DNA from: Pontibacter cellulosilyticus
Lineage (GTDB): Bacteria; Bacteroidota; Bacteroidia; Cytophagales; Hymenobacteraceae
Assembly (NCBI RefSeq): GCF_014306105.1
Contig: NZ_JACRVF010000002.1
Coordinates: forward strand, 518,368 to 582,367
Length of the DNA stretch: 64,000 bases
Direction: 5' to 3'
Both the position numbers and the translations under genes were made by a program. Each line of letters opens with the position of its first letter. The first letter of the stretch is position 1. Shown in pieces: positions 35,170 through 44,882 of this stretch. The notes below the pieces were generated by a model. It was not told the origin of the DNA, did not search any database, and saw only the letters and a program-made list of their open reading frames with translations.

Positions 35170-38100
35170 ATGAGAAAACTATTACTCATGAGTCTTGTTT
35201 TGACGCTCACCCTGCTTAACCAGGCAGTTGCGCAAAGCAAGACCGTGTCTGGTAAAGTAACAGACCAGACCAACGCGCAAGGGCTGCCGGGTGTAGCAGT
35301 CGTTGTAAAAGGTACATCTGTGGGTACCACAACAAGTGCAGATGGTACATACTCTATCAACGTGCCGGCAAACTCAAATACGCTGGTTTTCCGTTTCATC
35401 GGTTATTTACCGGTTGAGAAGACAATTGGTAATACATCAACCATAAATGTTGGCATGGCCTTAGACAACAAGCAGCTGCAAGAGGTTGTTGTAACAGGAT
35501 ATGCTACAAAAAGCAAAGAAGAGTTTACAGGAGCAGCGGCTTCTGTAACAGGCGAGGCTATCAAAGACCGACCTGTTCAGAGCTTTGCACAGGCCTTAAC
35601 CGGTCAGGCAGCTGGTGTAAACATCGTTCAGCCAAACGGTGTGTTAAACAACCCGCCGGTAATCCGTATCCGTGGTATCAACTCTATCTCTCTTAGCTCA
35701 TTCCCGCTTGTAGTTGTTGATGGTATTCCGATTGCAACAGGCGATGCGTCTCCAAACTCTGCTGCCAACAACCCACTTGGCGATATCAACCCGTCTGATA
35801 TTGAGTCTATTGACATTCTTAAAGATGCTGCTTCTACCTCTATCTATGGATCGAGAGCAGCTGCCGGTGTTTTAATCATTACAACCAAGAAAGGTAAGCA
35901 AGGAAAAGCTAAAGTATCATACGATGGCTGGGTAGGAACAGGCGTTGCAGCACGCCTACCTGAACTACTGAACGCGGAGCAATATGTGGAATATAAAAAT
36001 GAAGCTGTACGTAATGCGCTTTCTGTAAACACGGCTCTAGTTCCAACTGCGCAACGTGACGCAAACGGAGTAAGCTTCTTCCCTGGTGAAGGAAACGTGG
36101 ATACTAAATGGTATGATGAAATATATCGTCGTTCAGTTTCTCAGAACCACACATTCTCTGTTTCTGGTGGTAACGAAAATACTTCCTACTATTTTTCAGC
36201 AGGTATATCAGATCAGGATGGCTTTATAAAGACAAACTCTTTTACCCGAAGAAACACCAGGTTAAATATTAACCATAAAGTTACAGACTGGTTCAACTTC
36301 AGAGGGAATGTTACTTACTCAAACTCTATGAACATGGCGCCTCAAACAGGTTCACTTCCAGGAACTTCGTTTGCATCATCTGGTTTGGCTCGTCTGGCGT
36401 TGGTACTTCCTCCAAACGTGGCTCCACGTAATGCGGATGGCAGCTACAACATTACTGGCTCTAATACGATTGGGCAGGGTAAGAACTTGGCAGCTATTAC
36501 ATTCCAGAACCCACTTCCTATAATGGATCTGAATACAAACACATCTGAGAATACAAGGTTGATCTCTAACATTGGTGCCGATTTCAACATTTTTAAAGGC
36601 CTTACAGCCAGAACAACATATTCTTATGATAGAGGCAACACTGAGAATATTCAATTCTGGAATCCACAACACGGTGACGGTTGGAGCTGGGGAGGTCAGG
36701 CATTTAACAGTACAGCCAGAAGAGAGAACTGGAACTGGGTTAACACATTGCAGTACGAGACTACATTTGGCGAAAAACATAATATCTCCTTATTGGCAGG
36801 TACAGACGTTCAGAAAACTACTGTAGATACCTGGGGATCTGTACGTCAGACGTTAACTGATGTGGGTTTTGATTTATACCAAGCAGGCTATACAACTAAT
36901 GTGGCTGGTGGTAATGGTATTAGTTACAGAGCTTACGAGTCTTACCTGTCTAGCTTGAACTACAACTATGGTGGCAAATATTTCTTAAGTGCTAACTTCA
37001 GAAGAGACGGCAACTCTGCGTTAGCCACTAAGCAGCGTTGGGGTAACTTCGGTGGTGCATCAGTTGGTTGGGCACTGTCTGAGGAAAACTTCTTCAAGAA
37101 TAGCTCACTTGCCAACACAGTATCAAATGTACGCCTTAAAGGTAGCTGGGGCCGTGTAGGTAATGGTAACCTGCCTAGCGATTTCGGTTCTTATTCTCTG
37201 TTTGGAACAGGCCTATACGGTGATATCTCTACGTTGGCGTACGCGCAGGCTGGTAACGAGTTCCTGTCGTGGGAGACAAGTGATCAGACTAACATCGGTT
37301 TAGACCTGGCTTTCTTGAACAACAGAATTACATTTGAGACAAACTATTACAAGAATGATGTTAACGGACTGATCCTGGAGGCACCACAAGCGCCATCTAA
37401 AGGTATCCCTGGAAACAGCATCCTACAGAACGTTGGCTCTATGTATAACGAAGGTCTTGAATTCTCATTGGGTGCAACACCGATAGATAGAGGTAAGTTT
37501 TCATGGAAAACTAACTTTAACCTGACACTGAATAAGAACGAAGTTACTGCACTGGCAGGCGGAAACGCTCCTATTCCAGGTGTAACTCAGTTAGAGACTG
37601 CTAACCTTACAAGCGTAGGTAATTCAGTAGGTAGCCTTTGGGTAGTTAGAACAAACGGTGTTAACCCTCAGAATGGTAGAAGAATCTTTATTAACAAGAA
37701 AGGTGAAGAAGTACAGTACCTGCACGGTGGTGGCGCTAACGCCTGGACTTACCTAGACGGTAAAGTAGCTTCTGCTGTAACAGCTGCTGATGCTTCTGCT
37801 ATGTACAACACCCTGCCAACCTGGTACGGTGGTTTCAACAACAACTTCACGTACGGTAACTTCGACCTGAGCATAATGTTTACGTACTCTGGCGGTAACT
37901 ATATCTACAACGGTACACAGGCTGGCTTAAGAGACCAGCGTTTCTGGAACAACCACACAGATGTGTTGAGCCGCTGGCAGAAAGAGGGTGATCAAACTGA
38001 AATCCCTCGTCCAATCTTCGGCGATAACGTATCAAACGGTTCTTCTTTCCCAATCGATGTAAACGTTGAAAAAGGCGATTTCCTTCGTCTGCAGAACACT

Positions 38101-38319
38101 GTATTAGGTTATAGACTGCCTGCTCAGCTGTTTGGTAAAACTGGTATCTCATCGCTGAGAGTGTACGGCCAGATCGACAATGCATTCTTGCTTACAAAGT
38201 ATAGCGGCGTTGACCCAGAGATATCTACAAACGGTAATTCTAACCTGGCTCCGGGCGTAGAGCGTAACACGGTGCCGCAGGGCAGAATGTTTACAATGGG
38301 TGTTAACCTAGGCTTTTAA
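35170..38319 (+). CDS. SusC/RagA-type TonB-dependent outer-membrane transporter (pair 2)
   Basis: 1049 residues. A signal peptide ends AVAQ at about 22. The regulatory domain is VSGKVTDQTNAQGLPGVAVV, the linker QLQEVVVTGYATKSKEEFTG. The plug has IRIRGINSISLSSFPLVVVD and IESIDILKDAASTSIYGSRA, and the barrel ends MFTMGVNLGF. It is clearly paralogous to the transporter at 29896 in layout, but the barrel sequence is distinct, so a different ligand is likely. It precedes its SusD by 18 bases. The only AAGTATA motif lies near 38200. Confidence 0.95.
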   Translation: MRKLLLMSLVLTLTLLNQAVAQSKTVSGKVTDQTNAQGLPGVAVVVKGTSVGTTTSADGTYSINVPANSNTLVFRFIGYLPVEKTIGNTSTINVGMALDNKQLQEVVVTGYATKSKEEFTGAAASVTGEAIKDRPVQSFAQALTGQAAGVNIVQPNGVLNNPPVIRIRGINSISLSSFPLVVVDGIPIATGDASPNSAANNPLGDINPSDIESIDILKDAASTSIYGSRAAAGVLIITTKKGKQGKAKVSYDGWVGTGVAARLPELLNAEQYVEYKNEAVRNALSVNTALVPTAQRDANGVSFFPGEGNVDTKWYDEIYRRSVSQNHTFSVSGGNENTSYYFSAGISDQDGFIKTNSFTRRNTRLNINHKVTDWFNFRGNVTYSNSMNMAPQTGSLPGTSFASSGLARLALVLPPNVAPRNADGSYNITGSNTIGQGKNLAAITFQNPLPIMDLNTNTSENTRLISNIGADFNIFKGLTARTTYSYDRGNTENIQFWNPQHGDGWSWGGQAFNSTARRENWNWVNTLQYETTFGEKHNISLLAGTDVQKTTVDTWGSVRQTLTDVGFDLYQAGYTTNVAGGNGISYRAYESYLSSLNYNYGGKYFLSANFRRDGNSALATKQRWGNFGGASVGWALSEENFFKNSSLANTVSNVRLKGSWGRVGNGNLPSDFGSYSLFGTGLYGDISTLAYAQAGNEFLSWETSDQTNIGLDLAFLNNRITFETNYYKNDVNGLILEAPQAPSKGIPGNSILQNVGSMYNEGLEFSLGATPIDRGKFSWKTNFNLTLNKNEVTALAGGNAPIPGVTQLETANLTSVGNSVGSLWVVRTNGVNPQNGRRIFINKKGEEVQYLHGGGANAWTYLDGKVASAVTAADASAMYNTLPTWYGGFNNNFTYGNFDLSIMFTYSGGNYIYNGTQAGLRDQRFWNNHTDVLSRWQKEGDQTEIPRPIFGDNVSNGSSFPIDVNVEKGDFLRLQNTVLGYRLPAQLFGKTGISSLRVYGQIDNAFLLTKYSGVDPEISTNGNSNLAPGVERNTVPQGRMFTMGVNLGF

Positions 38320-38337
38320 TCCTTAAGATCATTACCA

Positions 38338-39801
38338 ATGAATATACTTAACAAAACAAATAAAAAATACTTACTAAGGCTGGCCTTGCTAAGTATTCCT
38401 TTAGCTCCGATGATGTCTTCGTGCGCGGATGACTTCCTGGAGGCACAACCACGTACTTCAGTTTCTGTAGAAAATGCCTTTGATACTCCTGAGCGTGTTG
38501 AGGCACAGGCTAACGGACTTTATGCCACAATCAAATCTGGTGCGTTTCTTGGAGGCCGTTACCAGGTTTACAACGATGTGCGTGCAGAGGAGTTCATCAA
38601 CCGCCTGAACAACGGCGTGACAGGGGCGTGGGCTTATGCGCACACCATTGGCGGCGACGACACATACCTGGCAAACTTCTGGATCACAGGATACCTGGCC
38701 ATTAACCGGTCTAACCTGTTCCTGGAAGGCCTGGATGCAAACGCTACCAAAATAGACCCTGCGAAACTGCAGCAGTACAAAGGAGAAGCAAAGTTTGTGC
38801 GCGCACTAACTTACTTTTACCTGGTACAGATCTATGCCAAGCCTTATGCAATTGATAACGGAGCTTCCCCTGGACTGCCGCTTAGGTTAAAAGGAGAGAC
38901 TGGCCCGGATAATAACGGTATGGCAAGAAGCACAGTAGCACAGATCTATGCCCAAATCCTAAAGGACCTGAACGAAGCTGAGGCGGAACTTCCGTCTAAC
39001 TATAGCTCAGGAAGCCTTAACACGACACGTGCTCATAAGAATACCGCGATTGCCCTTAAAACGCGTGTATATTTAACCATGAAGAATTATGCAAAAGTGA
39101 TTGAAGAAGGAAACAAGATTGTTTCCGCAAATGCTCCTTTCACTTCTCCTAATCGTGTAGCGCACGCTCTGCAGTCAAATATCAAGAACGTGTTCACTAA
39201 CTACACTACAACGGAGTCTATCTTCTCGATGCCGATGACTAACAACAGTGCTCCTGGTACACAGAACCAGTTAGGATATTACTACAATGGTTCGCCTAAC
39301 GGTAACAGAGAGTACTACCTGAATGTGAACGCGACTGGCATTAAGGGAATTTATACAAACTCTCAGTTCAGAGATACAGATGCGCGTAAAACTGACTTAA
39401 CTGCTACTATCTCTGGCCAGCGTTATGTTACTAAGTTCAGTGGTGTTACGCCATTTACTGACTGGGTTCCGATTATCAGATACTCTGAGGTGCTGTTAAA
39501 CCTGGCAGAGGCAGAAGCTGAGGTAGGTAGCCAGACACGTGCCATTGCACTACTGGAGGCAGTTCATAAACGCTCAGATGCTACATGGACTTACACTGGT
39601 ACTACGAAAACTGACCTTATAGACGCTATCCTGACTGAAAGAAGGATAGAGTTGTTGGCAGAAGGCTTCAGAACAAATGATATTATGAGAAGAGGCCTTG
39701 CTATACCATCAGTAGGAGCCGGTGCTCAAATACCAGTAGCTGATAGCAGGTATACATTCCCGATTCCAACAAGGGAGTATCAGACTAACCCGCTACTGTA
39801 G
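38338..39801 (+). CDS. RagB/SusD family lipoprotein (pair 2)
   Basis: 487 residues. The lipobox is MSSC (Cys at about 29) followed by ADDFLEAQPRTSVSVENAF, the classical RagB/SusD start. N-terminal helices include VRALTYFYLVQIYAKPYA, and the C-terminal SusD signature is RYSEVLLNLAEAEAEVG with LTERRIELLAEGFRTNDIMR. It forms the lid over the adjacent SusC. It belongs to a different SusD subgroup from the protein at 33106, supporting independent origins of the two pairs. Confidence 0.95.
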   Translation: MNILNKTNKKYLLRLALLSIPLAPMMSSCADDFLEAQPRTSVSVENAFDTPERVEAQANGLYATIKSGAFLGGRYQVYNDVRAEEFINRLNNGVTGAWAYAHTIGGDDTYLANFWITGYLAINRSNLFLEGLDANATKIDPAKLQQYKGEAKFVRALTYFYLVQIYAKPYAIDNGASPGLPLRLKGETGPDNNGMARSTVAQIYAQILKDLNEAEAELPSNYSSGSLNTTRAHKNTAIALKTRVYLTMKNYAKVIEEGNKIVSANAPFTSPNRVAHALQSNIKNVFTNYTTTESIFSMPMTNNSAPGTQNQLGYYYNGSPNGNREYYLNVNATGIKGIYTNSQFRDTDARKTDLTATISGQRYVTKFSGVTPFTDWVPIIRYSEVLLNLAEAEAEVGSQTRAIALLEAVHKRSDATWTYTGTTKTDLIDAILTERRIELLAEGFRTNDIMRRGLAIPSVGAGAQIPVADSRYTFPIPTREYQTNPLL

Positions 39802-39835
39802 AGTTTCTTAGCTAATTTTTTTCTCATACATTTCT

Positions 39836-39872
39836 AAAAGCCCGCCGTCGTTTGACTGGCGGGCTTTTCTTT
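39836..39872 (+). terminator. Terminator after second SusD gene
   Basis: AAAAGCCCGCC (39836-39846) pairs perfectly with GGCGGGCTTTT (39858-39868), followed by CTTTT. Confidence 0.92.
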
Positions 39873-39904
39873 TGTATCAGGAAATGTATTATACTGTTGC
39901 TTTG

Positions 39905-39938
39905 TTTACCTTAAAATAAATTTAAGCTGATAATTTTG
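39905..39938 (+). promoter_or_regulatory. Putative promoter of rnhB
   Basis: TTTA (39905-39908), 22-base spacer, TAATTTTG (39931-39938), a perfect -7 box with a one-off -33. Two TATACTT motifs lie between it and the ATG at 39978. Confidence 0.5.
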
Positions 39939-39977
39939 CGGCAGCTAAGTTTATACTTTTAGCCATACTTTATACTT

Positions 39978-40577
39978 ATGCTTTTACCAAACTACAGCGG
40001 CTATACATTAGAGGCAGGCATTGATGAAGCAGGACGCGGCTGTTTGGCCGGACCTGTTGTGGCTGCCGCAGTTATACTTCCCTCAGACTATAGCCACCCG
40101 CTTTTAAACGATTCGAAGCAACTGAACCGAAAGCAGCGGGAGCAGCTGCGCGAGGTTATACTTCAGGATGCTGTCTGTTGGGCAGTAGGTGAAGGAAGCC
40201 CATCTGAGATTGACCAGATAAACATCCTGAATGCAACTTACCTGGCTATGCACCGTGCCATTAAAGGGCTGCAGCAGCACCCGGAGTACCTGCTTATTGA
40301 TGGTAACAGGTTTAAGACAAACTTAGCAACGCCTTACGCCTGTATTGTGAAGGGCGACGGAAAGTATTTATCTATTGCAGCTGCGTCGGTGCTGGCTAAG
40401 ACTTACCGCGACGATTATATGTGCAGCTTAACAGGGGATTGTGAAAGGTATGGCTGGGAGCAGAATGCAGGCTATCCTACAAAAAAGCACAGAGATGCTA
40501 TTCTTAAGTATGGCGCTTCGGTACATCATAGGCAGTCGTTTACGCTGCTGCCCAATCAGTTAGATGTGTTACTATAA
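39978..40577 (+). CDS. rnhB: Ribonuclease HII
   Basis: 199 residues, standard for type 2 RNase H. The catalytic D16-E17 lies in [14 protein letters not shown]. Further acidic residues lie in LLIDGN and in [21 protein letters not shown] and [11 protein letters not shown] are family signatures. It removes ribonucleotides from DNA and RNA primers of hybrids. It converges with the response-regulator gene at 40619, with an imperfect hairpin between them. Confidence 0.95.
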   Translation: MLLPNYSGYTLEAGIDEAGRGCLAGPVVAAAVILPSDYSHPLLNDSKQLNRKQREQLREVILQDAVCWAVGEGSPSEIDQINILNATYLAMHRAIKGLQQHPEYLLIDGNRFKTNLATPYACIVKGDGKYLSIAAASVLAKTYRDDYMCSLTGDCERYGWEQNAGYPTKKHRDAILKYGASVHHRQSFTLLPNQLDVLL

Positions 40578-40606
40578 GTAATTTCGCACCAAATTTATAC
40601 TTATAG
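40572..40606. terminator. Hairpin between convergent rnhB and response-regulator genes
   Basis: CTATAAGTA (40572-40580) pairs with TACTTATAG (40598-40606). The left arm includes the rnhB stop codon and the right arm contains TATACTT. There is no GC-rich core, so its strength as a bidirectional terminator is doubtful. Confidence 0.35.
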
Positions 40607-40618
40607 CGGCTAGGGCTA

Positions 40619-41053
40619 CTACTTTAATTTGATCAGGTCCAGGAAAAGGCTGAAGCTGTCTAGTGAAGAGTGGCTTTTCTCAAAGCTGTCAAAAGAAAGC
40701 GGTTTTACGATATAACCAGACACGTTTAGGCGCTGAGCGGCCATCCTATCTGTTTCCTCGTTCGAGGTGGTCATGATGAATACTGGGATGTGACTGAATT
40801 CTGGCTCACGTCTAAGCTCTGTTAGAAACTCAATCCCATTCATTTTAGGCATGTTAATATCCAGAAGTATAACGCTTGGAGCAGGCGTTATTTTAGGTGC
40901 TCCCTCGCCACGCAACATGTTCAATGCCTCACGGCCATTGCGTGCAACATGAATAGGATGTTCTATATTAATCTTTTTAAGCTCACGTTCCACATTCATA
41001 ATATCCAAGTAGTCATCTTCTACTAAAAGGATATTTACTTTATTGTCAGTCAT
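40619..41053 (-). CDS. Response regulator, Rcp1-like single receiver
   Basis: 144 residues. It has VEDDYLDIMNVERELKKI, phosphoacceptor D65 in VILLDINMPKMNG, T/S at IMTTSNEETD and the Lys in IVKPLSFDSF. The inserted loop before the aspartate strand (RGEGAPKITPAPS) is typical of Rcp1-type receivers that pair with phytochrome-like kinases. There is no output domain. It lies directly downstream of the CHASE3 kinase on the same strand (35-base gap), so it is probably its partner. Confidence 0.9.
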   Translation of the reverse strand: MTDNKVNILLVEDDYLDIMNVERELKKINIEHPIHVARNGREALNMLRGEGAPKITPAPSVILLDINMPKMNGIEFLTELRREPEFSHIPVFIMTTSNEETDRMAAQRLNVSGYIVKPLSFDSFEKSHSSLDSFSLFLDLIKLK

Positions 41054-41088
41054 TTATAAATTCGTCTGGTGCGTTAGAAACAAAACTA

Positions 41089-42573
41089 CTAAAATTCTTC
41101 CTCTTTTGCCTTACTTTTTGGCCAGGTAAAGGTAAATGTAGCACCCTGCCCCGGCTGCGAATCGAGCCAGATGGTGCCGCCCTGCCACTCCACAATTTTC
41201 TTAACGATGGTTAAGCCAACTCCAGTACTTTCTACAGCGTCGCGTTCCTGCAATGTCTGGAAAATAACGAAGATGCGGTCATGGTAATCAGGGTCAATGC
41301 CCGGGCCATCGTCTGAAACAGAGAACACATGATGCGTGTCAGTTTCGTGATGGCGAATTGTGATTAGCCCTTTCTCTTTATCGTGATATTTAATGGCATT
41401 GCTGATCAGGTTGCTGAACACCTGCTGCAGCTGTATACGGATAGTATGAAGAAGAGGCAGGCTATCCTGTACATCAAACGTAAATTTATTGCTTGGCGAA
41501 AGCATGTCTATTACCTCCACCAGTAGCTCGTTCACATCCACATCTTCTTCTACCTGCCCGGTGCGGCCAATACGTGCAAGGGCAAGTATACCGTTTATCA
41601 GGTTCTCCATGCGGTGCACCCTAACACGCATCATCATCAGGTACTCTTGCACGTTTGGCGGCATTTGTGAGCCCATGTCTTCTTCCACCCAACGCGACGC
41701 GACCTCAATGCCCCGCAGCGGAGCCTTCAGGTCATGCGAAACTACATAGGCAAACTGGTCAAGCTCTTTGTTTTTCCTGTCCAGCTCTGTAAATGTTTCG
41801 TCGATGGTGGCAGACATCCGGTTCAGAGAGTGCGACAGCTGGCTTAGTTCGTCTTTGGAGGTATCGATAATGTGGGTTTTATAATCACCCTTGGAAATCT
41901 GCTCAGCTAGCTTCACCATTTTCATGATGCGCTCTGTAATGATCCTAACAATATAATAGGCCCAGCTCAGCGCAAGTATAACCGACAGGATGGTAAGTAT
42001 AGTAGAAACCTGGCGGGTTGTATCTAAACTTTGGCTAAGACGTGCATTTCGCTCTCCTCTCACCTGGTACTCATACGCATTAAATTCCCGGAAAATAACG
42101 CGTATAGAGTCTACAACAGCTTTCTCCCCTAATACCAAGCTGTCTATCTGTGCTGTAAAGTCTTGGCCTGAGCCAATTGTATCGGCTTTTACAATAGCAA
42201 TAAGCGGCTCGGCGTAGTTTTCTTCAAATTCTCTCTGATATTCTATAATTCTATTTATTCGCGCAGTCTGTTCGGGTGCATCTGCTGTGTATACTTTTAT
42301 TTCATTAAACAAATTGCCGAGTATGCCTTTGGCAGTATAGTATGGCTGAAGGAATGTCTGGTTGCCGTTAAGCAGGTAACCGCGCAAACCGGTTTCCATA
42401 TCAATAATATTACGTTGCAAGGCAGCAGAATTCCGCACTACGATCTGGGAACGAGTAACCCAATGTGAGTTCTGAATTACATCCTCAGATAGCTGGAAGT
42501 TTACGATGGCCACAGCCGTAAATAACACCGAGATCAGAATGAACCCGAGAAACAGTTTTACAGATAATTTCAT
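41089..42573 (-). CDS. CHASE3-HAMP sensor histidine kinase
   Basis: 494 residues. TM1 is at about 5-26. A CHASE3 sensory domain spans about 35-180 (NIIDMETGLRGYLLNGNQTF is its signature), TM2 about 190-210, and HAMP about 212-262. The HisKA phospho-site is H280 in YVVSHDLKAPLRGIEVAS. The ATPase domain has the N-box (QVFSNLISNAIKYH), G1 (VSDDGPGIDPDY) and G2 (GVGLTIVKKIVEWQGG). CHASE3 ligands are unknown. With the receiver downstream it forms a two-component system without a DNA-binding output. Confidence 0.93.
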   Translation of the reverse strand: MKLSVKLFLGFILISVLFTAVAIVNFQLSEDVIQNSHWVTRSQIVVRNSAALQRNIIDMETGLRGYLLNGNQTFLQPYYTAKGILGNLFNEIKVYTADAPEQTARINRIIEYQREFEENYAEPLIAIVKADTIGSGQDFTAQIDSLVLGEKAVVDSIRVIFREFNAYEYQVRGERNARLSQSLDTTRQVSTILTILSVILALSWAYYIVRIITERIMKMVKLAEQISKGDYKTHIIDTSKDELSQLSHSLNRMSATIDETFTELDRKNKELDQFAYVVSHDLKAPLRGIEVASRWVEEDMGSQMPPNVQEYLMMMRVRVHRMENLINGILALARIGRTGQVEEDVDVNELLVEVIDMLSPSNKFTFDVQDSLPLLHTIRIQLQQVFSNLISNAIKYHDKEKGLITIRHHETDTHHVFSVSDDGPGIDPDYHDRIFVIFQTLQERDAVESTGVGLTIVKKIVEWQGGTIWLDSQPGQGATFTFTWPKSKAKEEEF

Positions 42574-42967
42574 TGATTAGAAAGTCCTATCATGGCAGAC
42601 ACTGAGCACCTGTTGTACAGGTGTACAAAAGTTCGCGCTCTTTTAGCCTATAAGTATAAGCCAGGCTATGAGCATTTTGCAAGATAAGCTGTAAAACTAT
42701 ATAGGAGGTACTAGAGTTGAAATATAGGGTGCTTTATTAGATGACATTGGTTCCTTTAGCTAATTATACCGTAGCAATAACGGGAAACGATATAATCTGG
42801 TTTAACATTATTTTGCACTCTTTCTGTGCTTTTCGAAGATATTTAAAGTGGCAGAAAGTATAACTGCATCCGTGCTGATTTGCTGGAAGTGGAATGTTAA
42901 TTAATTTCGGATGCGGTTGAAATTTAATTAATTTTGCTACTTAACCACACAGAAACAGCATTACCAA
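42574..42967. other. Divergent control region between the CHASE3 kinase and gcvT
   Basis: 394 bp without a gene. It has a hairpin CACCTG/CAGGTG at 42607-42623 just upstream of the kinase start, AAGTATA motifs at about 42650 and 42858, and the gcvT promoter at its right end. Confidence 0.5.
42905..42936 (+). promoter_or_regulatory. Putative promoter of gcvT
   Basis: TTTC (42905-42908), 20-base spacer, TAATTTTG (42929-42936): perfect -7, one-off -33. The ATG follows 31 bases after the -7 box. Confidence 0.55.
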
Positions 42968-44056
42968 ATGGAACTTAAGAAAATAGCTTTAAACGACGTG
43001 CACGAGGCGCTTGGTGCTAAAATGGTGCCTTTTGCAGGTTATAATATGCCGGTTCGTTACTCATCAGACCTAGAAGAACACAACACAGTGCGCAACGCAG
43101 TGGGTATTTTTGATGTGTCGCACATGGGTGAGTTCATGCTGCGCGGGCCAAAAGCTTTGGACCTGATCCAGCGCATTACCTCTAACGATGCCTCAAAGTT
43201 AGCTGATGGCAAAGTGCAGTACTCTTGCTTCCCGAACGAGGAAGGCGGTATTGTAGATGATTTACTGGTGTACCGTTTAGGCGAGGAAGAATATATGCTG
43301 GTGGTTAATGCCTCTAACATAGAAAAAGACTGGGCCTGGGTAAGCAAGTATAACACAGAAGGTGTGGAGTTGGAGAATATCTCTGATGAGATGTCTTTGT
43401 TTGCCGTACAGGGGCCAAAAGCTGTTGATGCGCTTCAGCCGTTAACTAAAATTGACCTGGCAAACATGGTATACTATACGTTTGACAAAGGTGAGTTCGC
43501 TGGTGTGCAGGACGTGATTGTTTCAGCTACGGGCTACACTGGCTCGGGTGGCTTCGAGATCTATGTAAAGAACGAGGATGCCAAAAAAGTATTTGATGCC
43601 ATTATGGAGGCAGGCAAGGAGCATGGTATTAAGCCAATTGGTTTAGGTGCCCGCGACACGCTACGCCTGGAAATGGGCTTTTGCTTGTATGGTAACGACA
43701 TAAACGACACTACATCGCCGTTGGAGGCAGGCTTGGGCTGGATCACGAAGTTTGATAAAGACTTTACCAATGCGGCAAATCTTAAAGCGCAGAAAGAAGC
43801 AGGCGTTACGCGTAAACTGATTGGGTTTGAGATGTTGGAGAAAGCCATCCCGAGAGCACATTACGAGATAGTGAATGAAGCTGGTGAGCAAGTAGGAGAG
43901 GTTACTTCAGGCACTATGTCGCCATCGATGGGCAAAGGCATTGGTATGGGATACGTAACAACAGACTACAGCAAGCCAGGCAAAGAGATCTTTGTGCGTG
44001 TCCGTAACAAAGACATGAAAGCACAAGTGGTAAAACTGCCTATCCTTAAAAAGTAA
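42968..44056 (+). CDS. gcvT: Glycine cleavage system aminomethyltransferase (T protein)
   Basis: 362 residues. It starts [36 protein letters not shown] (folate-site region), [34 protein letters not shown] and the C-terminal [20 protein letters not shown] are canonical. It takes the methylene group from the lipoyl H protein to tetrahydrofolate and releases ammonia. gcvH and gcvP are not in the window. Confidence 0.96.
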   Translation: MELKKIALNDVHEALGAKMVPFAGYNMPVRYSSDLEEHNTVRNAVGIFDVSHMGEFMLRGPKALDLIQRITSNDASKLADGKVQYSCFPNEEGGIVDDLLVYRLGEEEYMLVVNASNIEKDWAWVSKYNTEGVELENISDEMSLFAVQGPKAVDALQPLTKIDLANMVYYTFDKGEFAGVQDVIVSATGYTGSGGFEIYVKNEDAKKVFDAIMEAGKEHGIKPIGLGARDTLRLEMGFCLYGNDINDTTSPLEAGLGWITKFDKDFTNAANLKAQKEAGVTRKLIGFEMLEKAIPRAHYEIVNEAGEQVGEVTSGTMSPSMGKGIGMGYVTTDYSKPGKEIFVRVRNKDMKAQVVKLPILKK

Positions 44057-44072
44057 ATACATTACTAGGTTG

Positions 44073-44122
44073 CTGAATGGTTAAGCTGTGGAAATTTGAA
44101 TTTCAGTAGTTTAACCATTCAG
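44073..44122. other. Inverted repeat after gcvT
   Basis: CTGAATGGTTAA (44073-44084) and TTAACCATTCAG (44111-44122) are perfect 12-bp arms, with a nested GAAATT/AATTTC hairpin at 44091-44104. There is no T-run, so it could be an RNA hairpin or a protein-binding site rather than a terminator. Confidence 0.55.
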
Positions 44123-44154
44123 TATTCTAACCATCTGATATTAATAAATAAGTG

Positions 44155-44880
44155 ATGCCAAGTATAGATGTGTGCTACAGCCCGGAGCTGCTGCACTTGT
44201 ATGATCTGAAGGGAAAGGCTGTGGTGGCCGTGGATATTCTGCGTGCTACCTCTACTATGGTTACTGCTTTTGCCCACGGTGCCACAGATATCTTTCCGGT
44301 AATGAAGCTGGAAGAATGCCAGGCATTTGCCGAAAGAGGCTGCCTGATAGCCGCTGAACGCGATGGTATAAAAGCTGAAGGTTTTGACTTGGGAAACTCT
44401 CCGTTTGCTTACATGAACGGCAATGTGCAGGGCAAAGCTATCGCCATTACAACTACCAACGGCACCCGGGCCATCCATCTGTCTATGGAGGCGGAGGAGA
44501 TCGTGATAGGTTCTTTTTTAAATTTACAGGCCGTTACAAATCACCTGCTGGACCTGCAACTGGACGTGCTGGTAGTTTGCGCCGGCTGGAAAGGCAAGTT
44601 TAACCTGGAAGATACATTATACGCCGGTGCATTAGTGGAGCGCTTGCAGCATGCCTTCTCATTCGAGAACGATGCAACGCTTGCCTCCCTATACTTGTAC
44701 CAGACCGCAAAGCAAGATCTTGTAACTTTCCTGCGTCAGTCGTCGCATGTGCGGCGCCTCGAGAACTTGGAGATACACAAAGATACTGAGTTCTGCCTGC
44801 AGCACGACGTGTACAGCACGCTGCCAGTCTGGAAAAATGACAGGCTGGTGGACATAGCCGCAAAAAGAGAACTGGCATAA
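44155..44880 (+). CDS. comB: 2-phosphosulfolactate phosphatase (ComB family)
   Basis: 241 residues from ATG 44155; a GTG lies one codon earlier. VVAVDILRATSTMVTAFAHG, LAAERDGIKAEGFDLGNSP-like (AAERDGIKAEGFDLGNSPF) and TTTNGTRAIH are ComB signatures. The magnesium-dependent enzyme converts 2-phosphosulfolactate to sulfolactate, an intermediate in coenzyme M synthesis in archaea. Many bacteria carry it without that pathway. In Cytophagales a link with sulfonate metabolism is plausible but unproven. It converges on the metallopeptidase gene with a shared hairpin terminator. Confidence 0.88.
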   Translation: MPSIDVCYSPELLHLYDLKGKAVVAVDILRATSTMVTAFAHGATDIFPVMKLEECQAFAERGCLIAAERDGIKAEGFDLGNSPFAYMNGNVQGKAIAITTTNGTRAIHLSMEAEEIVIGSFLNLQAVTNHLLDLQLDVLVVCAGWKGKFNLEDTLYAGALVERLQHAFSFENDATLASLYLYQTAKQDLVTFLRQSSHVRRLENLEIHKDTEFCLQHDVYSTLPVWKNDRLVDIAAKRELA

Positions 44881-44882
44881 AA

